A stretch of 64,000 bases of DNA, from positions 2,108,001-2,172,000 of the forward strand of contig CM070558.1 in the NCBI GenBank assembly GCA_036346405.1, given 5' to 3'. How positions within the stretch are numbered: the stretch's first letter is position 1; every line of letters starts with the position of its first letter. Below the pieces are notes generated by a model. That model was given only the letters and a program-made list of their open reading frames with translations, ran no database searches and was not told where the DNA came from. Shown one piece after another: positions 46,125 to 57,660 of this stretch. The DNA comes from Phyllostachys edulis. Lineage: Eukaryota; Streptophyta; Magnoliopsida; Poales; Poaceae. The position numbers and the translations under genes were made by a program.

Positions 46125-46500
46125 GATGACAAGACCAAACGGGGTTGGCTGCTTTGCGCAGTGTCTAGACCAGACGAGGCAGCTTTGTACAGTGACAAGA
46201 TCACACGGGGCAACTTTGCGCAGTGATAAGACCAAAAGAGACAGCCTTGTGTAGTGAGAAGACCAGATGAGGCAGCTTTGCGCAGTGACAAGACCACATG
46301 GGCCAGCTTTGCGTAGTGATAAGGCCAAAGGAGACAGTTTTGTGCAGTGACAAGACCACACGGGGCAGCTTTGCGTAGTGATAAGACCAAAGGAGACAGC
46401 CTTGCGCAGTGACAAGACCAGACGAGGTAGCTTTGCGTAGTGACAAGACCACACGGGCTAGCTATGCGCAGTGATAAGACCAAAGGAGACAGTTTTGCGC
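46125..46500. repeat. 31-bp minisatellite, about 12 copies
   Basis: Unit CAGCTTTGCGTAGTGATAAG followed by ACCAAAGGAGA, in variants alternating between GGAGACAG and CACGGGGCAG types. Because 31 is not a multiple of 3, long repetitive frames appear in all three minus frames; these are not genes. Confidence 0.92.
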
Positions 46501-46727
46501 AGTTTAGGGTTTAGGTTCAGGGTTACGCTTTTCAGATCGACTTGTCAACCCTGACCACCTCACCAGCTTTTCAGACCGAAAAGACAAGACTCTGCAAAGA
46601 AAGACGTGACAACACTCTGTCTCGCTAACTTTTCAGATGGTCATGACAACACTCTACCTCCTCAGCTTTTCAGAACTAAAAGACAGGACTCTGTATAAAT
46701 TAACCACACCATGCCAACCATGGTGCT

Positions 46728-46736
46728 TATAAAAGG
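46728..46736 (+). promoter_or_regulatory. TATA box of the second GRF-like gene
   Basis: TATAAAAGG, 51 bp upstream of the ATG at 46779. Confidence 0.6.
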
Positions 46737-46778
46737 GGGTTGAACCAAACCCAACACTACACAATAGATACCCAGCTA

Positions 46779-47155
46779 TGGACTCTTTGGCAAACTTCTA
46801 CACGAGGATGTTGCAGAAGCAAAAGTGGCTTAAGCAGAAGAGGAAACAGCTACAATAACTAGATTTTTCAATGAAAGATGCTCCAGTATCACCACGTTTT
46901 CTGATCCCACTATGTGTGTGTGGCGAACCGGTAGAGATCATTCAGTCCACACACCCAGACACCGCAGCCCGAATGTACTACACGTGCGGGCACTACCTCG
47001 TAAGCATTTCTTTCGCGCGCCGATTTTCCTCTCCCAACGTTGAATTCCTTAAATTTTAACTTCATCCCCGTAATAGCAGCTCGAGATCTTGCCGCCACTT
47101 CTTCGATGGATCGGCGGCGGAGATGTCTGACAGGTATTCATCGGCGAAGTACATC
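46779..47155 (+). pseudogene. Second GRF-zinc-finger-like gene, decayed
   Basis: Plus frame MDSLANFYTRMLQKQKWLKQ, KRKQLQ, then TAA, then LDFSMKDAPVSPRFLIPLC and VCGEPVEIIQSTHPDTAARM, YYTCGHYL with donor CTC|GTAAGC at 46999/47000. The C-x-C-G...Y-Y-T-C spacing is that of a GRF-type zinc finger (compare CxCG...GRxFYxC). A second piece after TAGCAG near 47082 reads SCRHFFDGSAAEMSDR. It diverges from the minus-strand GRF-like gene, with the 31-bp minisatellite between them. The premature stop makes it a probable pseudogene. Confidence 0.55.
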
Positions 47156-47239
47156 TTTGAACTACCGGTGCGGGCGAGAACTTCGTCGCGGTGGAAACCT
47201 TACGTACTAGACCTGTTGAGGAGGCACCGAAGGAGCCGA

Positions 47240-47600
47240 ACTTCGCCGGGTGTAATCCATATCGACGACGTGAGCTATGAAGAATGTACATCCTTATTAC
47301 GTTTTTCATCGTATGATGTACTTACATCATAGAATCGTGAGACATGGATGACTTCGACATACCGGCCCGGCGTGGGCGATCTGCGACAAGGCCAAGGAAA
47401 GGCTCATGCGGTGCCGAGTCTTGCCACACAACGTATCCGATCGCTGGCGTAATCCGTATCCTGACGTGAGTTATGAAGAATTTACATCCTTCTTCGATTT
47501 TCACTACTACGGTGCACTTACATTATGGAATCGCAGGACATGGGCGACTTGACATACCCGACCGGCGTGGGCCGATCCGCGACAAGAGGAAGGGAAGGCG
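47240..47600. repeat. About 195-bp tandem duplication
   Basis: GTGAGYTATGAAGAATKTACATCC, then ATCATAGAATCG or ATTATGGAATCG, then GACATGGRYGACTT and GGCGTGGGC occur near 47267-47395 and again near 47461-47595. Confidence 0.8.
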
Positions 47601-47659
47601 GCGAGAGTTCAACGGCGAGCTAGCAAGGAAGGAAAATGGCCCCGGTCCTGTGATAAGTT

Positions 47660-48822
47660 AGGTCATTACGTAGTAGTCCCCATCCTACCCCCAAGTTTTT
47701 ACTATCCCTAAAGGCATGTATACTTATATGGTCCAGGATGCTTTGTGTCGCATGGTACCGTAGTAGTAGCGAGGATGACTAAAGCAATTAGCGAACCATC
47801 ATACCATGTCACTACGTGTAGCGATGCTTACGTCATGAGACTCTAATGTAGTTTTGGTTCCGTGTCTCCGCTAAGCCATCAAAGCAAGCCTATATTGCAA
47901 GTATGCCTCTTCTAGTGGAATCCCAGAAAGAACCATGTTTTAGGGCATCTTCATAATCACAACGAGCGTTCTCAATCCCTTCAATCATATTCTGTATAAG
48001 CTTCATAAAGTACTTCATCGACTGCCTGCCTATATACGTGTATACGTTCAGACGACTTCATCGAGGAGAGACTCCATGTTTCGTAATTTTCTTATACTCA
48101 TTTGCTATATTTTCAAATTACTATAAACAGCGTTGAAACTGCGACAGAACCCTGATTTCGGAGAAAAGGAAACCCTATTTTACCTCTATGCCCTTATTTT
48201 ACAAATATCGATGTCGATATTTTTTTGAATCAAATATAATTAAATAATATTTAAAATTTTCAATTTTCAATTTTTTCGTTCTTTTTCAAAAATTTGGATT
48301 TTGGGCGGTGGCCACCACTGCCTACTTACCGAGGCGGCGCCCTGCCCCGATATCTCGCGGTACCTATCTTGTTCATGAGCCATTTTGCAAATTATGGTGA
48401 GAGGGCTACTTTTGAAATTAAATTTTACTCTGAGGGCCAAAATAGTAAAAATTCCAAAAAAGAACATATATCATGCGGGTCCCACATGCCATATTCACTT
48501 TTTTGGCAAACACATCAATTTCGGTATTGTTCGTGAATTGGTATGGCTACAATCCAAACATTTTTTTGCATAGGTTTTGGTATTGCCTGTGTTTTGGAAT
48601 TACCAAAATTTTGGTATAACTAACTAGGGCCAAAAATCAAACATGCCCATAGTACCTTAAAAAACCATTTAATCTGATCACGTCGCAATTGACTTCGTGA
48701 ATTGTTATATATGCTTTAGATTCTTCAGCACTTTGATTAAGCCGCCCGATGGATGTCCATCTTGATCGATTATGAGGTACGGTGCACATCCGGCGGAATA
48801 TATAAGCACTTGATCAATCAAT
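47660..48822. other. No gene seen
   Basis: AT-rich DNA with a GC-rich patch near 48300-48360. Probably old TE sequence. No TIR, LTR or coding motif that I can defend. Confidence 0.5.
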
Positions 48823-50604
48823 TGTGACGTCCCAAAAATCCCAATTTTGAGAAAATAAAATGAAAATAAGTAGGAGAATCATTTTTAGTGTGTTTTTTAT
48901 GGAAAACTATTTTAGCATGAATTTTGAGCTTTTGCATAAATCAAATAGTGAAATCACATGCAAACAACAACTTGTAAGAATTTTTGAGAAAATCATGGAA
49001 CAGATAAAATCCAAAAAAAAATTACATTAGAAGCCATACTGTGTCTGGAGCTCTCACAAAAAATTTCATAAATTTTGGACTCCGTTTAAGGTACAAAAAT
49101 TCGGGAAACAATCAGCTAGTTTGAAAAATTCAAACGCCATTTTTGAGAGTCCCATTCGCTGTTGGGCCGTTACTGCCGCGGCCCATCTCACTCACGCCCA
49201 CTCCATCCCATGCCAGCACCCTGCCTCATGCTCACTAACAAACTAGGCCTGCATGCCAACACCCTTCTTCCACCTCTCGCTCTCGCCAGTGCACCAGCGT
49301 AGCTCCGCTGCTCACCCCTCGTTTGCGATCGGCACCCACAGTTTCGCACCTCACCTTCCTCGTCACCTCCACCTACCGTTGTTCATGCTAGCTCATCGCA
49401 AGAAACCTATACGTCGTGTCGTTTTCTCGCCGCTTCTCTCGCGTAATCCTCGGCCGCATTTAAGCCCCACATCACTTCACAAGCTCCGTAGCTCCCCATT
49501 CTCGCTTCTCGCACAGAATCAAAGCACCTTGTGCTTTGCTTCGTTGGGAATGAGAGCGTCGCTCTCGACGCTAGTGAGCAAGCATAACACCGCTATTTTC
49601 TCTAGTGAGCTTCCTTGCCCTTGCCACCTACGTCACAATGTGTCTCTTACCTCACTGATACTCCTTATTTGATTAATGTAGCTCTGGGAACCCCGTAGCG
49701 TCATCGCGCCGTCATCTCCTCCATCTCCGGTGCACACCCCATTTCGAACCCCCGCGTTCCCGACGATCTAGTGAGCTTGAACCTCATCTAACCGCGTCAT
49801 ATCGTGTTCCATACTCCACTAATGATCCTTCCTTGCTCAATGTGGACCCAAGCTCAGAGAATCACCGAAAACGAGCTCTTCCTCAAAACCGACCGCCACC
49901 GATTCCTTTTCTGTTCGTCGTCACTCGAGTGAGTCTTTGTTCGATTCCTCGCTCCTACGTCATCCTTAGGACCTCAGGGATATAATGCTCTACTTCTTGA
50001 AGCATCTCCATCACCATAACGTGCCAGCACCGTGAGCCACCTCTGCACCGCCGTTGTTCAACGTCGACACACTTCTTTGTCCATCCCCCGACATCATCTA
50101 CACCCTTGGTGAGCTCCTAGAAGTCCACTAGTGCTTCTACGCCCGTTGAATCAGTAGATTAGCTAGTGTAGCATAGACTTCACTGTGGCCACCCATGGCG
50201 CTACCATGGGAAGCGTTGTCGCCACTGCTCTGGTGATCATTGGTCCCCGAGCCACTGCATGTAGCTTCGTAGTCACCCCGTAGGGCTAGTGCGCACCATC
50301 TTTTGCCGCCAATTGCCTCCAATCGCGAAAACCATTTTGGACCCGAGGAGCTCCACCGCTTATCACCGTCGTAGAGCCACCTCCGACCATCTCTCCACCC
50401 CCACTCCCACCTAGTGGGATCGTCGTCGAGAGGGGGACCTATTTTGCCCATCTCCGAGCTAAGTTGTTGTGTCGTTCGCCACCGGTAAGCTTGCCATGGC
50501 GCTCAACCGCAAGTAGTTATGTTCCTTTCTCTCACTAACAGTGGGTCCTACTCGGGTTGAGTATTAGCTTGACACTAATGACAGTGGTTAAGTGAAACTG
50601 ATCA
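48823..50604 (+). mobile_element. Probable large LTR fragment
   Basis: Begins TGTGACGTCCCAAAAATCCC, a typical start of large plant gypsy LTRs, with AT-rich then C-rich composition. The far end was not found, because a CACTA element begins at 50605. No coding evidence; the C-rich frame at 49253-49672 is low-complexity. Confidence 0.5.
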
Positions 50605-51473
50605 CACTACTACAAAAAGGCTAATACTAGGCGCCTCATTACAGACGGTTGACCAAAACCGTCTGTATTGCTCTAATCCTGAGCGGTTTTGATTTAGAGA
50701 CCATTTGTATTATTGGTTGCGCTAAAAGCGTACGTGAATAGGTAATATCACGAGATGGTTCATAGCTAAAACCGTCAGCATGAAACATCCTGAGCGGTTC
50801 TTGTTAATAGCCGTGCGTGATAATCTATATCACGAGGCGGTTTTCAACAAAGAACGTCGTGAAACATCCTGACGGTTCTTAACAATAACCGTGCGTGATA
50901 TTCTACATATCACGACGGTTTTTGTTATAACCGTGCGTGATAATCTCCTTCTGACTCCCAATTGAAGCCCGATGAGTTTCTTAAATCGCCCGTCGTCTCT
51001 TCGTCGCATCCGCTTCGACGAGCGAGACCCCTCAAACAAGGGAAGAGAGCCTATGGGCTCAATTCTTCTTGGTTCAACGGTCCGAGGGTCTCGGAGACAC
51101 TCGAATAGGCGCATCGGCGGTGGGCGTATTTAGGGCTTCGTTCACGATGATCGAGGAACCGTCCGTCTGGCAAGTCGCCTATGAAGTATTGAAGACGGAG
51201 ATAGCAGCCTAGCTACCTCCGCCACTAGAAAAACTTTGTTTATTGATAGGTTTCTACTTTTTTAATCTTTGTGTATGCGGTAGTACTATTTGTTTGGCCA
51301 TATGAAAATTCAAAATGAAAAAAAAAGTTTGGAGGTGAAGTTACTATATTAATTATATGTTGAATTATTACTATATATATATATATATATCGAGAGGCGG
51401 TTTTGTGGAAAAAAAAATCTAGTTTGGAGGTGAAGTTACAATATTAATTATATAGGAGGCGGTTTAGTGGAAC

Positions 51474-51478
<5 letters not shown>

Positions 51479-51557
<79 letters not shown>

Positions 51558-51566
51558 TGTATGTAT
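51479..51566. repeat. (TA)n and (GTAT)n microsatellites
   Basis: TA from 51479 to 51530, then nine GTAT units to 51566. A shorter TA run is at 51372-51390. Confidence 0.95.
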
Positions 51567-52855
51567 AGTTAAAGTAAATTTTCAATAGTATTTAAATGAA
51601 AAAATTGACATATAAACATGTAATTTCTTCATGTCATGTAAGTGTATATACAAGATAAATATACTTGAGAAAAACCATTTCACAGAGGCGGTTCTAGGAA
51701 CCATCGGTGATATGCGGCATATCACAGACGGTTCTATTATGGAACCGTCTATGATAATTATCACTAACGGTTCCATAATAGAACCGTCTGTGATAAGTCT
51801 CTTTATTAGTAGGAGCCCGACCGCTAAGGTTTGCGCCCGCCCTAACTCATCACTCCCCAGCGCATTTACTCTCGTCCGTTCCCCTCCCCACCTCGACGCC
51901 GCCACCCGACCCCGTTGCCGTCGCCGTCGCCGCCGGTTGTGACACCACTCTGCACTGCACAAGACACTACTGCACAAGATACTCGTACAATAGTAGTGTC
52001 TTGCGCAGTTTCAGGGTCGTGCCACAACTCTGATGACGCCGCTTACAAACCCTTGGGCTTGGCGGCGTGTCGCTGCTGCCGCCATGTCTTGGTTCTCCTG
52101 CTCGGCCTCCTGCGCTCGGGTCGTGGCCCTCTGGCTTTACTTTCCCCATCCTCCCTCTATTCTCCTCTAGATCTGTTAGCTTAATGTCTTTTGTTGAGTT
52201 TGATTTTTATGCTTGAGCCTTAAGTTGTGTCTGATGTTTGTGTGATTTATGCAAGGTGAAGGAGATGGATGAGGTTGTCTTTGGTGGTGGGGTGCTTGTA
52301 GTGGTTCCTTTGTCTTGAGGTATCACCCTACCTTACTCCCTCTCTACTCTTGGTGTGGTGGCGGGTTTGAGCGCTCAATGATGTTAATTGTCTTATCTTT
52401 GAAATTGAATTGATAATTAGTTCATATTAATAGTCCCCTTGCTGCTGTGGTGTAATGATGTTAATAGTCTTATGCTGAAATTGAATTGATAATTAGTTCA
52501 TATTAATAGTCCCTTGCTCTATGATGTAAGCGAGGGCTATTGGTGTATGTGCATTACATGCATCTTGCTTAGTTCATGGTGTGGGTTCAGTTGACAAAAA
52601 TGAATGGGGCAAAATGGTGGGTTTGGTTAATGCTCTCGATGGGTACTAAGGGTTATTGATGCGAGTTCTTTGTGCTTGGTTAGCTTACATGGGATCGATG
52701 TGGTTCGGATGGGGTTTGGTGCAATTAACTTTTCATATTTGTGTCCCAGTCAAGTTCTCCTCCCTTGCGTCCCAGTGCGTTATCGTCCTACCATTCTATT
52801 CCTCATCTCTTCTCTATAAAACCTCCAAGCGGTGGTGCTTGTGCCTTTAAAACGG

Positions 52856-52858
<3 letters not shown>

Positions 52859-52948
<90 letters not shown>
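52859..52948. repeat. (TA)n microsatellite
   Basis: About 90 bp of pure TA. Confidence 0.95.
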
Positions 52949-52950
<2 letters not shown>

Positions 52951-53298
52951 TTTATAGTCCCTGACCTTTTAGGTGGGTCGTGAGGAAGGATGAGGCAGTG
53001 CCACGGGCAACCTCTCATCGAGCCCTTGATTCAAGAAGTATTGCAGAATATTTACATGTCAAGAGAAAGGCGTGACATTACAATTACCTAGATGTCATCG
53101 ATAGGTAATTGGACTTGAAATCAAGAAATGGTGGTTCTTCGATACATGAAGCCAATGGTTGGTTCAAGCGATACATGAAGCCACTTGGCTTCATGTATGT
53201 CCACGCTGTTTTCTCTTGGCAATTTCATTCATGATGTCAGGTCAGTTACCTTCTCTTACCTATCCTCATTTCGACTCGAAGTGGTCGGAGACTAACTT

Positions 53299-53415
<117 letters not shown>

Positions 53416-53500
53416 GTTTTAAAGGCACAATAGTCATTGCTTGGATGTTTTATTATATATCATAGACGGTTCATGTTACGAACCGTCTGTGATAGATAAT

Positions 53501-55162
53501 TGTAGGATCGTAATGGCAATCAGAAGGGGGGGTTGAATGATTGCGTGAATTGACCCCTAATTTCAACTTCTTCTTGTGTGCAAGAATTTGACAACTTCTC
53601 TGTTGACACTTGAAGAGCTTCTGGCAAGAGACCACCTCAGCGCGCGGGAAGAACACCAAATCAAGAAACAAAGTAGAACGAATCTGAACTTTATATATCA
53701 AACTTGATTTGTGTCTACAAAGTGCTCAGCAAGCACCCCTCAAAGCCCACCTCTAAACCGCAGCAACACAGCAAGAAGGCTACGGTCCAAAAACCCTATT
53801 ATCGGCTCATCCATCTCTCCAACGAGCTCTCCTCTATTTATCTCCTTGAGTCTGACCGTATCCAAAACAAATCACGAGTACCGACTCTATCTCTCGAAAA
53901 ATCAAGGGACAAAACCCTTACCAACATGGGTTTTCCAAATCTCTATGACTTTCCAAAACCAAAACTTCCATATCTGTTTCTCGTCTGAAGCCTCGGGGAC
54001 TCCCCTCCTGGAGCTCCTTCTGATTTCAACAATCACCTTCAATCTCCATGTGCTCGGCGCAATCCCAACCATCTCATGACATCCATGACCTCCTAGACCT
54101 TAGATCTCCCCATCCTAGTCCGAGTCCTCATCGTCACGACCATGATTGTCTCCACGCTCATCTTGCACATGCAAAGATCGGAAGAAACCAATTCTTGGCA
54201 CAAGTTCTCCAACTTGACCATCCATTAGCACACACACCAATAAACACTATCATGCATCATGCAACAAGATAAGGCTTACGAAAACAACAAACCCTAAGTC
54301 AAAACCCCAAAGCGGCAACTTTCCAGAGTATAATCGGTACTACCGCCATTGTATGTCCGGTACTACCACAAACGCGGTCGTACCGCTCAATACACTGCGG
54401 AACTACCGCTCATCGGGAAATCACAAGATCTTCCAAAAACATGCTCTCTGGAATTTCCATACCGCAACCTTGCGGTCATACCTTTGTCTTGATACTCCCG
54501 GCGTTCAAAGAATCTTGATCATCTGCTCACCGGTCGTTCGGCTCCAAGACTCCAAATCATCCGATTTTCATTTAACTGTAGCTGTAAGAAGCTCTCTCTC
54601 TCTGAAAGAAAGCAATCGCGGTACTACCGCTGGCAAACCCACGGTACTACCGCTCCACAAAAAAACCGCAAAGTCCTCAGAACAACGTCCTTTGCCACGT
54701 GGGCCGCTCGAGATCCATGGGCCAATCGGACCATGGGTCTCGGCCATTGATTTAGAAAGCAACGCCATGCAAGTCGAGCGGCCCACTTGATTTCATCCGT
54801 TAGATTTCAATCAAGGCTCACAATCCTTGAAGAGTTGGACGGTCGAGCGTTCCTCTCAATATGAGCCGTTAGATCGAGGATCTAATGGTTCGAGCAAACT
54901 ACCGTTAGGACTTCGGTGACTTGCGGTACTACTGGCGCACACCAGCAGTCATACCGCACTCGAGTAGTTCCGCACAAACAAAGCGGTACTACGATAATCT
55001 GACATAAGCTGATTTTCAACGAGAACTTAATGAGCTCTGAACCAAGTCACCCTGACAAGTCTTTAGGACAAGGTATTCAACATTAAATCTTGAGACTAAG
55101 TCTAACTTATTGTCAATGTGTTCATCATCAAATATCATGACCAAAAACCTCTTGGTCTAACA
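53501..55162 (-). repeat. Copia-type 3' LTR (SIRE/Maximus-like)
   Basis: 1662 bp, TGTAGGATCG...TTGGTCTAACA on plus. Directly right of it, 55163-55174 reads CAAGGGGGAGAT on minus, a copia polypurine tract, so this is the 3' LTR of a minus-strand element. The LTR contains many copies of the near-palindrome CGGTACTACCG and relatives (54336, 54360, 54628, 54651, 54925), and a GGGGGGTTGAATG start. It is inserted into the third CACTA element. Its 5' LTR is not in the window in recognisable form. Confidence 0.72.
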
Positions 55163-56274
55163 ATCTCCCCCTTGATGAATACATTGACAACACTTTAAAA
55201 AAAAAACCAGAGATGAGTGAGTGAAAGGAAGTGACAAAGAGTCAAAGCTGCCAGGCAAAGTGAACTGCAGCTGAAAAACTTCCTCTAACACTAGAAAATC
55301 AAATTTGTGCAGAATTTTTGCATTTTCTCTCAGTTTTCTCCCCCTTTGGCAATGTGATCATCAAGAGCAGAAAGAGAAGGAGTATGAAGAGTAAGAGTCC
55401 AGAAGCTTTGCAAGTCAATTTACTGGATTAGCCAAGCCACTTTGGTTGAGTAGAGCTAACAAGATCATATAAATGCATATACCATATAGCAATGTCCAGA
55501 CAAGTATGTAACTATGATGAGTCAATTTTAATGTCATGACAAGCATTTCACCCGATGACTAAAGAGATTATAAGACCACAAAAGAAGTCACCAAAAAGTG
55601 AAAGCAAAAGCAGTGAGACAAACTTTAAATCTGGATGAGCTACAGGTCTCATGAAACATCCTCTTGCTTTACTTTCAATTTTCATTTGCATGTGGCATGC
55701 TTGTAGCATACTTCTTTTCGAGGTGGCATGCTTGAAGCATACTTCTTTTGATTGAAGCACTTTTGTGCATTTTTTATTGCAAAGACACAAAGCTATGCAT
55801 GGCATGCTTAAAGCACCGTCTTTTCATGTGAGTACTATTATGTACCTTTTTTTATTTTGATACACAGCTATGTATGGCATGCTTGAAGCACACATCTTTT
55901 CATATTCTTTTGCTCAACCCTTTATCTTTTATGACATGCCAAATTGAGTGAGCAACGAGAGGATTGAAATGAGAGACATTGTTGCTTCAAATCCAAGACT
56001 TAAAATAAGACTCACAAACAAGCTTATTCTTTTCAATGACCAACACAAAGTGATACCAATAATCAAGCTAGTCAAAGATTTCAGCCATGTCAAGCTTTAG
56101 TTCTTTATGTAGCAAGTTTATTAAACCAGTCCAGATCAAGGCTACATAGCACATGAATAAATATGATAAAGGAAGCTCTACTACTCTTTTGATTTCAATG
56201 GCTGAGACTTAATGAATAATTAAAGCTTCTGAAATTTTGACAAAACAGCTCCCCCTCAAAATAAGCCCATAGGA
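55163..56274 (-). mobile_element. 3' internal region of the copia-type element
   Basis: Non-coding DNA with several minus-strand polypurine-like tracts (complements of CTCCCCCTTTGG at about 55340 and GCTCCCCCTCAAAATAAG at about 56250). A GGCATGCTTGAAGCA-type motif repeats at 55690-55890. No pol domain is visible, so the element is truncated. Confidence 0.55.
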
Positions 56275-57660
56275 TGAACAACACCCATTTTGGGAAATTT
56301 TTGAAATGATGGTCCAGAGGGGTTTGCCTCTGTTATTTCGTATAAAAATAAAAATGTAAACTTAGTTTGTGATGCAGACGAATTATATTATAATCTGAGG
56401 AGTGTGAGAGGTGTATCTCACAAGTAGATAGGGGAGATCCTCGCCCGGGTCAATTGAGGACAGAACGCTAGCAAGTTCTATGTAAGCCTGAGCGTACAAC
56501 CACATGTGCTAATATGGGACTGCCTTAGCTAATTAAGTCATCGAAAACTAGCCTTGCATGTTGGTAGGGCGTGGTAGTGCGAGCATGACCGGTGTAGGCA
56601 TGTTCGAAGGGGCTCTCTTCACCGAGATGTTGGTAACAAAGCCTTCCGACCCAACATTGAATGTCTCACTGAGACGGGGATGTACCTGGGTGAAGTGAGG
56701 CTGTTCATTCGCCGGCCTAGTGCAAGGTTAGGACTAGGTGATATAAAGGCCTCGATACATGCTCTAAACTGCTTACCAAAGGATAGTGAGCAGTGGTATC
56801 GACGGATATCAAACAAACTAGAGAAATCATATACCGTGGGTAAAGTTATACACCTCTGCAGAGTGTAAATCTATTTAAATAGCCGTGCTCGTGGTCATGA
56901 GCGTACTTAGTGCAGCCTTAATGGGTATAGACTTGGTTTTTATAAAACAACTCTTGTTGGAAAAATGTGGAAATGGTTGTTGTTGTTATTTGAGTTGAGT
57001 GTCATGTCTATGGCTAAAAGTAAGATGTTAATCGCAGCTATAGAGGGTTGTGATTTGTTATTTATTCAAGTACTTACTTGTTGTTCTTTATCTATTTAAC
57101 TGCTCTTTAAATTCTCATTGCAAAGTACTGTGTATTGATATGTCAAATAAAACTTGTTTAATACTGAAAATAACTTGTAGCATAGAGTCTCATCCTTTGT
57201 TAGCCATGCATATATATAAATTTTGTGATACACTATAAGTGTTGCTGAGTACACAATGTATTCAATCTTGCTTAAATTGTTGTTCAGAGTTAGAGGATGA
57301 GCATTTGTCGGACGATGCGTTCTTTGCACCCGGTACCGGAGGGTTCGGTGACAAGTCTTTTTAGGACTTATTTCTTGTCGGTTGTCTGAGGGTTTGGATG
57401 GGCATACCATTGGAATTTTGGTTTATATACATGCTATGCTTCCGCTATTTAATTCGCTACTTCTGATACTTGTTACTTTATTTGGCCAGTCGACTATGTA
57501 TCCTACTATGTGATGTAATCGTTTAAGATAAGCATCATATTTGTTTCATGTGTATATATATATTGTGTATGGATGTGTATACCAAAGTTGTGGATGTGTA
57601 TACTAGCCACTGATCATGGAACTAGTACAGTACACACATGAGGACTTTGGATATTCAAAG
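56275..57660 (+). mobile_element. Truncated LTR of the solo-LTR family, opposite orientation
   Basis: Its centre (GTGGTATCGACGGATATCAAAC, then CTCTGCAGAGTGTAAA) is the reverse complement of the matching block in the 14332-17181 LTR near 14990-15100. The TGTAACATCCC start and GGTCCCGACA end are not intact, and no target duplication was seen. Confidence 0.65.

Noticed and set aside
46095..46483. Three repetitive minus frames of 83-122 codons
   Set aside because: They are the three translations of one 31-bp minisatellite.
46125..46500. CRISPR-like array
   Set aside because: Units are contiguous without unique spacers; it is a plant minisatellite.
51991..51998. TAGTAGTG as the right end of the third CACTA element
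   Set aside because: The bases inside do not match the left TIR, and CACAGACGG repeats continue to 53492.
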